Source: Dehalococcoidia bacterium | GTDB lineage: Bacteria; Chloroflexota; Dehalococcoidia; Lucifugimonadales; Australimonadaceae | Length of the DNA: 54,148 nt | Direction: 5' to 3' | Assembly (NCBI GenBank): GCA_022449765.1 | Contig: JAKUPZ010000012.1 | Coordinates: 1 to 54,148 of the forward strand | Shown: positions 48,949-54,148 of the stretch, one piece after another | Position numbering within the stretch: position 1 is the first letter of the stretch | How the letters are laid out: every line of letters starts with the position of its first letter | The notes under the pieces: generated by a model | What the model was told of the DNA's origin: nothing | The model's database searches: none | The model's input: only the letters and a program-made list of their open reading frames with translations | Made by a program: the position numbers and the translations under genes

Positions 48949-50084
48949 GCCACCGAGGTAATCTCTATACCTGCCTCACGAGCAGCGCGCTGAATTACCA
49001 ATGTCGTGGTTATAGCCAATATACCGTGTGCCCCTGCTTTCGCTAAAACATCAGTACTTACTGTTTTCAACGCCTCTGCCTGCTCCCCGGACACACCAAG
49101 CTCTGCCGCAACACCATCCATATCACGCACGAAGCGTTTTACTAGTTCGTCGTTTGTACGTAGGGCAAAAAGCGCTTTGTTAAGTGGGTAGGTTTCAGGT
49201 GTGGGATATTTGTAGAACTCGTATCCTTGGCCTTTAAATTCAAAGCCTCCATATTTAGGGATATCGCGCGGTTCTTGGCCTCGGCCCCCTCGATCAGGAA
49301 TAAAGCGCATGACTCCGTGGCCGTGATGAGAGGTTGGCTGATAACTGAGCAATTCGCCACGCTTGTTACCAATTGCGCCAAACATAATTAGCCATGGGAG
49401 CAATTCAGTATTCCCTACTTCATCGAGTTGTTCACCTGTAAGGTCCAGCAGTGATTCGGGGCGGCCCTCTTCTAATTCTTGAATAACCCAGTGATCAAAT
49501 TCATACTCTGGATAGAAATATTTCCAGGTTCCTGGGTAGTGAGATAGCCCTCCACTTGCAAGGATTGCTACTTTTTCTGGTCTTTGATCTATTACTTTCC
49601 GGATAGCTTCGCCCACTTGAATACAGCGCTGTGCGGTAGGTAGTGGGGGTAAATAAACATTCACAAACATCGGGATAATTGGAATTGAACGACCTTGGTG
49701 AATGTACTCCAAAGGAGTAGCAAATGCGTGCCCCAACAAAGCCTCGTGGGCGTAAGCCAAATCTATTCCCTCTTCTACTAGTCCATTAAGTAAATCGACG
49801 GCCAGCCCTTGGTGAATTGGGACTTCATAGTCATGCCCTGCAAATTCAGCAGTCGCAGTATCTCCTGTAACTATCGCAAATGCCGGGACTGAGCCTGGGA
49901 AAAAAGTCTCTACATGATCAATCCCAATCAGAATCAGCGCGTCAGGATTGGTAGCATCAAGCTCTGAGCCCAAAATTCCCATTGCATCAATCCCTGCTTG
50001 TAATTGAGCCTGATCTTCTTGAGGGGGCCTAGTAAGCAATTGGGGTGCATGCACCGATCCAGCCGCCCATACGATTTCTCCCAT
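48945..50084 (-). CDS. LigB-LigA fused extradiol dioxygenase (protocatechuate 4,5-dioxygenase-like)
   Basis: A 379-residue fusion. Residues 1-280 are LigB-like: first iron ligand His12 in G-S-V-H-A-P, second His in G-I-D-H-V-E, and the active-site segment S-G-G-L-S-H-Y. The last 90 residues (from Y-P-L-N-K-A-L-F-A-L) match LigA, the small alpha subunit. In protocatechuate 4,5-dioxygenase these are usually two genes. It should cleave a catechol-type ring with iron(II) and O2. ATG 50084 follows GGAG. It lies 12 nt after an SDR gene. Unlike the LigB protein at 36961 it keeps both expected iron histidines. Confidence 0.87.
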   Translation of the reverse strand: MGEIVWAAGSVHAPQLLTRPPQEDQAQLQAGIDAMGILGSELDATNPDALILIGIDHVETFFPGSVPAFAIVTGDTATAEFAGHDYEVPIHQGLAVDLLNGLVEEGIDLAYAHEALLGHAFATPLEYIHQGRSIPIIPMFVNVYLPPLPTAQRCIQVGEAIRKVIDQRPEKVAILASGGLSHYPGTWKYFYPEYEFDHWVIQELEEGRPESLLDLTGEQLDEVGNTELLPWLIMFGAIGNKRGELLSYQPTSHHGHGVMRFIPDRGGRGQEPRDIPKYGGFEFKGQGYEFYKYPTPETYPLNKALFALRTNDELVKRFVRDMDGVAAELGVSGEQAEALKTVSTDVLAKAGAHGILAITTTLVIQRAAREAGIEITSVA

Positions 50085-50096
50085 TTTTGTCTCCTA

Positions 50097-50852
50097 TTAA
50101 TTCAGTACTACGCCACCATCAACTATTAACGTCTGGCCGGTTATGAAATCACTCTCTTTAGAGATAAAGAAAATTCCTGCGCCTACAAGGTCTTCTGGGA
50201 CTTCTATCCTTTTGATCGACCGATCCGGTATTCTAGCCGCAAACTGTTCAATATCATGCTCTTCCGTTTCACTTGCAGTTAAGCCAGGTGCAATAGAGTT
50301 AACAGTGATATTCCAATCGCCAACTTCTCTAGATAGCACACGCGTTATGGCAATTACTCCGCCTTTGGAAGCGACATAATGCACCAAGTTTGCTCGGCCA
50401 TTGAAATAAGTGCCAGAGCTCATGTTAATTATTTTACCGTATTTTCGTTCTTTCATATGAGGCAGTACAGCCCGTGTCGACAGGAATACTCCCTTTAAGT
50501 TAACTGCTAGCATTCGATCGAATTCATCTACAGGAATTTCTTCAAGTGGAGCTCTAGTATGCTGAACCCTTATTGCTATAGCAGCATTATTTACCAATCC
50601 ATCGATTTTACCAAAATGCTTAATGGTTTCAGATGCCATAAATTCAGTTTGCATCTGATCCGATACGTCGACTTGTACTGCTAGGGCATTGCCACCCGCT
50701 TCATTAATTTCTATGGCCGACGCCTCCGCGGCCTCACCGTTTATGTCGGCTAATACAACGCTTGCGCCTTCACGAACATACCCATCAGCAAAAGCTCTAC
50801 CTATTCCAGCCGCGCCTCCGGTTATGATTATTACTCGGTCATCTAGTCGTCC
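50097..50852 (-). CDS. Short-chain dehydrogenase/reductase (classical SDR)
   Basis: A 251-residue enzyme. The cofactor motif is T-G-G-A-A-G-I-G near residue 12, N-N-A-A near residue 90 and Y-V-A-S-K near residue 155. The C-terminal G-Q-T-L-I-V-D-G-G is typical of classical SDRs. ATG 50852 follows AAGGAG with 5 nt spacing, and a longer frame from 50915 is not chosen. It lies between a LigB-LigA gene and an isochorismatase gene on the same strand, 12 and 13 nt away. It could oxidise the dihydrodiol or an aldehyde of the same route (inference). Confidence 0.9.
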   Translation of the reverse strand, partial: GRLDDRVIIITGGAAGIGRAFADGYVREGASVVLADINGEAAEASAIEINEAGGNALAVQVDVSDQMQTEFMASETIKHFGKIDGLVNNAAIAIRVQHTRAPLEEIPVDEFDRMLAVNLKGVFLSTRAVLPHMKERKYGKIINMSSGTYFNGRANLVHYVASKGGVIAITRVLSREVGDWNITVNSIAPGLTASETEEHDIEQFAARIPDRSIKRIEVPEDLVGAGIFFISKESDFITGQTLIVDGGVVLN

Positions 50853-50865
50853 CATATCTACTCCT

Positions 50866-51594
50866 TTAAACCCCAAATCCGTCTGGAGCCTGCCAACGGT
50901 GCATCCAATCAACAATAGAATCTAATGGCAAAACATCAGCATATTTACTATGCATGTCGAATAAATTAATTGCATGGGGTGCTTCATGCCTGTCAAAAAC
51001 GCACTCTTCTGCAACAACCATTCGATAGCGATTAGTGCACCCGTCGACTACTGAAGCTCTCACACAGCCGCTCGTGCTCTCTCCTGCCACTATTACCGTA
51101 TCGATACCAAGCGCTGTTAAATGTCCGGCTACAGGTGTTCCCCAAAATGCACTGGGGGAGGTTTTTTTCAATAGAACTTCCCCCTCTATCGGGGCAAGCT
51201 CGGGGATTATGTCGTACTTATCCTCGCGAGTTTTGTTTCCGTCTCCCATATAGCCTGCGCGCCCTTCACCAGTACTAGTGATTCCAGACCATCCAATTAC
51301 TCCAGATTCCCTCTCTGGAAGACCCGTCACATGTACCACTGGTATGCCTACTTCACGAGCAGTAGCTAGAAGTTTCTGAATATATGGCAGCGAATCCCAC
51401 GCTGCTAGGCCGCAGCTGCCTGGCCATTCATCCATTGCTTCAATAAGAGGTAACGGCTTATCTCCAAAAACCCATCGGTATAGATCAATCATCAATAGTG
51501 CGGGCCTTGCACCAAATCCTCTCAGCTTATGGCCACTTGCATTAATATGGGTCTTATCATGTTCACTCAGGTATTGATCCCAAACACGTTCCAT
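50866..51594 (-). CDS. Isochorismatase-like cysteine hydrolase
   Basis: A 242-residue hydrolase. The catalytic triad of the family is visible: Asp in L-L-M-I-D-L-Y, Lys in L-L-K-K-T-S-P-S-A-F, and Cys in G-E-S-T-S-G-C-V-R-A-S. This layout resembles N-carbamoylsarcosine amidohydrolase and nicotinamidase-like enzymes. It would hydrolyse an amide or carbamoyl group. ATG 51594 follows GGAGG with 7 nt spacing. It is the first gene of a three-gene minus-strand operon with an SDR and a ring-cleaving dioxygenase. The substrate is likely an amide or carbamoyl-bearing precursor. Confidence 0.87.
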   Translation of the reverse strand: MERVWDQYLSEHDKTHINASGHKLRGFGARPALLMIDLYRWVFGDKPLPLIEAMDEWPGSCGLAAWDSLPYIQKLLATAREVGIPVVHVTGLPERESGVIGWSGITSTGEGRAGYMGDGNKTREDKYDIIPELAPIEGEVLLKKTSPSAFWGTPVAGHLTALGIDTVIVAGESTSGCVRASVVDGCTNRYRMVVAEECVFDRHEAPHAINLFDMHSKYADVLPLDSIVDWMHRWQAPDGFGV

Positions 51595-51661
51595 ATGCAA
51601 ACCTCCAATCGGACGCTAACCGTATCATAGAAACCCGTGGTAAATTAATAGTGGAGTCATA

Positions 51662-51967
51662 ATGTACGCTAGCGTATTGCGGTTCGAATCGAATACCAAA
51701 GATTTAGAAGAGATAGAAGCTCTTTTCGAGAAGTCATTAATACCAGAAATGCGGCTTCAAAATGGGTATGAAGGCTGTTATTTCCTCCGTGCCTCTAAAA
51801 CGCAAGGTTTGGCCGTCACTTTGTGGGAGTCAAAAGACGCCCTTGAAGCGAACAATCAGAACGAGGCTTTCAGCACTATCCTTAGATCATTTGTAGAAGA
51901 CTTGGGTGCGGAAGTCAGAATGAAGCCTTATCAAGTCCGCTACGCAGACCATCAAATGCACCCTTAA
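51662..51967 (+). CDS. Small ABM-like (dimeric alpha/beta barrel) protein
   Basis: A 101-residue protein. The order of beta and alpha segments (Y-A-S-V-L-R-F, then an acidic helix, then G-C-Y-F-L-R-A-S, then A-V-T-L-W-E-S) fits antibiotic-biosynthesis-monooxygenase-like folds. Many members have no enzymatic role. GGAG lies 5 nt before the ATG. It is divergent from the isochorismatase gene and overlaps the convergent cupin gene by 4 nt. Function is not known. Confidence 0.65.
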   Translation: MYASVLRFESNTKDLEEIEALFEKSLIPEMRLQNGYEGCYFLRASKTQGLAVTLWESKDALEANNQNEAFSTILRSFVEDLGAEVRMKPYQVRYADHQMHP

Positions 51968-52323
51968 TCTTCTAGCTGCGTTGTCTGGGCACCCTTACGC
52001 GTTATCGTTATATGCGAAAACGTACTACCCGGAACTGCTCCGTGCCAGTGCTTTTCTCCAGCAGGTGCGAAAACAACCTCTCCAACAACAAGCTCAGATT
52101 CAACCGATTCCGTTACAACAATTCCTTTTCCCTCAGTAACGATGAGTATTTGGTCGCTTTCATGAACATGAAATTTATTCTTAACCCCTGTTCCAAAGTT
52201 GACAATACTGCAATTGAAATCATCACTAGAAGGTGCAAGTGGCTGCCTTGAAACGTCGTCACTTGTAAAAAGTGAACTTGCTGCAGATTCTTTATCAATC
52301 TCATTTATCTTCCGAATTTCCAT
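51964..52323 (-). CDS. Small cupin-domain protein
   Basis: A 119-residue single-domain cupin. The first motif is G-V-K-N-K-F-H-V-H-E-S-D-Q, with the usual Glu replaced by Gln, and the second is G-E-K-H-W-H-G-A. Together they could hold one metal. Small cupins of this type act as isomerases, dioxygenases or sensors. ATG 52323 is preceded by AAGGAG. It overlaps the end of the ABM-like gene. I cannot assign a reaction. Confidence 0.75.
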   Translation of the reverse strand: MEIRKINEIDKESAASSLFTSDDVSRQPLAPSSDDFNCSIVNFGTGVKNKFHVHESDQILIVTEGKGIVVTESVESELVVGEVVFAPAGEKHWHGAVPGSTFSHITITRKGAQTTQLED

Positions 52324-52376
52324 AATTACTCCTTACGTGTTGGACATGACTTTGAGCTAACACTTACTATTATGCA

Positions 52377-53072
52377 ATGTACATTCAGGATGAAGGACCT
52401 AAATCACCGCTTTATACTCGAATGTCGATAGAGCTACTGGGATATGAATACCTTGAGCAGGCTACTGACAATTCAGCCCAAAGGGTCACTCTAAATACCA
52501 CCAGAGGGCCTATAGAGGGTATATATCACGAACCAATGCATTCTGAAAGTTTTGCAGTGGTATGGGCTTCCGGAGCAAGAGGTGGATTTGACGGGCCCTC
52601 GAACGCAATTTATGCAGATCTAGCAGAATATTTTGCAGAATCCAATATTGCCTCCTTTCGCGTAAATTATCGCCATCCGGCAAATTTAGATGAATCAACA
52701 CTGGATATTCTTGTTTCTGTATGGCATATGGCAAATTTAGGGTTTTCAAAAGTTGCATTAGTTGGTCATTCTTTTGGTGGAGGCGTGGTCCTCTCTGTTT
52801 CCCGATACACAACTCATGTGCGTGCAGTTGCCGTTCTAGCAAGTCAGACAGATGGGGCCGAAGAGGCTGTTTTGCTTAATGGAAGACCGATTCTGGTAGT
52901 ACACGGCGAGGCGGATGCCGTATTGCCGGTGGCAAATGCCCAAACAATTTACGATTGGTCATCAAATCCCAAAGAGTTAGTTACGTTTCCACAAGGCGGG
53001 CATGGATTGCGGGAATGCCCAGAAGAGTTACGGACGCTGCTTAAAGACTGGGTTGTAAAGGTACTAATCTAA
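52377..53072 (+). CDS. Alpha/beta hydrolase
   Basis: A 231-residue hydrolase. The nucleophile elbow is G-H-S-F-G-G with Ser near residue 124, the acid is in H-G-E-A-D-A-V-L-P and the catalytic His is in Q-G-G-H-G-L. It resembles small dienelactone-hydrolase-like and esterase-like enzymes. The start ATG 52377 lacks a clear ribosome site, and ATG 52422 is an alternative. It lies 36 nt before a Rieske oxygenase gene, so hydrolysis of an ester or a ring-opened product is possible. Confidence 0.85.
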   Translation: MYIQDEGPKSPLYTRMSIELLGYEYLEQATDNSAQRVTLNTTRGPIEGIYHEPMHSESFAVVWASGARGGFDGPSNAIYADLAEYFAESNIASFRVNYRHPANLDESTLDILVSVWHMANLGFSKVALVGHSFGGGVVLSVSRYTTHVRAVAVLASQTDGAEEAVLLNGRPILVVHGEADAVLPVANAQTIYDWSSNPKELVTFPQGGHGLRECPEELRTLLKDWVVKVLI

Positions 53073-53108
53073 CCAAATCATATATAGTGTGCATGAATGG
53101 AGGGCATT

Positions 53109-54148
53109 ATGCTGTCTCAGGAATTAAATGATCGGCTAACTAGAGTTGGACCGGGTACTCCTATGGGCAACCTTATGCGTCGCTATTGGCATCCTATAGC
53201 AGCAAGTGTGCAGCTGGACGCAGAGAACCCCACAAAAGAAGTACGGCTCCTTGGTGAAGATTTAGTTCTCTATAGAGATTCCAGTGGTCAAATCGGCCTG
53301 ATTGAGCCAAGCTGTGCTCATCGCAAGGCGAATCTCGCGTATGGAATCCCTGAAAGCAACGGCATTAGATGCGCTTACCACGGTTGGATTTTCAATGAAA
53401 CTGGGGCATGCGTAGATCAGCCCTCAGAGCCAGAAGGCTCTAAATTTAAAGAAAAAGTACATATTAAAGCTTATAAAACTCAAGAACTCGCGGGGCTTAT
53501 ATTTGCATATTTAGGACCAGAACCTGCGCCTCTTTTGCCACGCTGGGATATCTTGGTTTGGCCTGGTGTTAAATATGCCTACGCGACTGTACTCCCTTCT
53601 AACTGGCTACAATGCCAGGAAAATTCATTAGACCCCTTACATTTTCAATGGCTGCATCGTTACTGGGGCGGCTGGAATATGAACCGCTCAAAACCTCAAG
53701 AAGAAAGAGATGAGTGGAATTTAAGAGTCTCCCATCGAGGAGCAGATCACAAGCGAATCGGTTTTGAACTCACTAACTACGGAGTAATAAAACGACGCAT
53801 CGTTGAGGGCGAGACAGAAAATGACAATCATTGGCGTATAGGCCACCCAGTATTATTTCCCAACATTTTACGAGTAACTAGCTGTCTGCAATTTCGCGTA
53901 CCTATTGATGACACGCATACCCTTCATATTCGGTTTGAATATAGGCAATTACGAGATGGAGAAGTCGATACAGGAATTACAACTTATGAAGATAGGCCTC
54001 TCTATTTCGAAAATGGAGGCATCAGAAACGACTATGTTATGGGTCAAGATATAACAGCATGGGTCATACAAGGACCTATAAGTGATCGTACTACCGAACA
54101 CCTGGGCGTGTCTGATATAGGAATTATCATGTATCGCCGTCTCCTCGA
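53109..54148 (+). CDS. Rieske [2Fe-2S] aromatic ring-hydroxylating oxygenase, truncated by the window end
   Basis: The first 346 codons of an oxygenase alpha subunit very similar to the one at 35549. Rieske ligands are Cys69, His71, Cys88 and His91. The mononuclear site is L-D-P-L-H-F-Q-W-L-H. The reading frame is open to the last base. GGAGG lies 5 nt before ATG 53109. The close likeness to the 35549 protein shows a duplication of oxygenase genes about 17 kb apart. The missing C-terminal 100 residues lie outside the window. Confidence 0.92.
   Translation, partial: MLSQELNDRLTRVGPGTPMGNLMRRYWHPIAASVQLDAENPTKEVRLLGEDLVLYRDSSGQIGLIEPSCAHRKANLAYGIPESNGIRCAYHGWIFNETGACVDQPSEPEGSKFKEKVHIKAYKTQELAGLIFAYLGPEPAPLLPRWDILVWPGVKYAYATVLPSNWLQCQENSLDPLHFQWLHRYWGGWNMNRSKPQEERDEWNLRVSHRGADHKRIGFELTNYGVIKRRIVEGETENDNHWRIGHPVLFPNILRVTSCLQFRVPIDDTHTLHIRFEYRQLRDGEVDTGITTYEDRPLYFENGGIRNDYVMGQDITAWVIQGPISDRTTEHLGVSDIGIIMYRRLL

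Noticed and set aside
1-54148. CRISPR arrays, tRNA, rRNA, IS elements or prophage
   Set aside because: I found no spaced direct repeats, no clover-leaf tRNA pattern, no transposase and no phage genes while reading through the window.

Overview
The window reads as one long piece of chromosome from an uncultured marine bacterium, most likely the SAR202 lineage of Chloroflexota. That assignment is inference. It rests on moderate GC, frequent TTG and GTG starts, lipoproteins with a Pro/Thr/Ala-rich or Glu/Val/Lys-rich linker after the lipobox cysteine, and repeated paralogues of COG2159-type amidohydrolases, HyuA/HyuB proteins, Rieske oxygenases and LigB-type dioxygenases. I see no rRNA, tRNA, CRISPR array or insertion sequence. 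No stretch longer than 300 bases lacks a gene.

Layout. 1-1048: end of a molybdenum hydroxylase subunit and an SDR. 1045-5161 (minus): a complete binding-protein ABC importer. 5332-7478 (plus): two amidohydrolases. 7498-22522 (minus): a block of twelve genes, probably one operon: hyuA, a branched-chain-amino-acid-type ABC importer (binding protein, livH, livM, livG, livF), three tandem hyuB, two amidohydrolases and an EamA exporter. A divergent promoter region at 22523-22659 also drives hyuB4, an epimerase, a zinc alcohol dehydrogenase, two amidohydrolases and a cupin (plus, to 29382). 29401-32702: epimerase, amidohydrolase, MFS carrier. 32760-39549: two Rieske oxygenases, a bicupin, two small unknown proteins, a LigB-type dioxygenase and a LigJ-like hydratase, which together suggest aromatic ring hydroxylation and meta-cleavage. 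39639-44577: housekeeping genes (TlpA-like, MutY, a diverged Ham1-like protein, MutL, an ArsC-like protein, a CopD-like membrane protein, Trm112-like). 44701-48948: two near-duplicate ferric-type binding proteins and a fused permease. 48945-54148: a LigB-LigA fusion, SDR, isochorismatase, small ABM and cupin proteins, an alpha/beta hydrolase and a truncated Rieske oxygenase.

Two things stand out. First, the ArsC-like gene at 43511-43861 carries an in-frame TGA exactly where ArsC has its catalytic Cys12 (U-G-T-C-R against C-G-T-S-R). A two-tier hairpin with a G-starting loop begins three bases after the TGA, as in a bacterial SECIS. It is therefore probably a selenoprotein. Second, a structured element of about 165 nt occurs twice (45906-46066 and 47237-47403), each time directly after a ferric-type binding-protein gene. 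It has three conserved hairpins, one with a two-sided base-pair change, and ends in an intrinsic terminator. It looks like an undescribed cis-regulatory RNA or attenuator.

How the genes work together (inference): ABC importers bring in small organic nitrogen compounds, anions and iron. HyuA/HyuB, amidohydrolases, SDRs, MDR and the cupin process cyclic amide, lactone or carboxylate intermediates. Rieske oxygenases need iron and hydroxylate aromatics, which LigB/LigJ enzymes cleave and hydrate.
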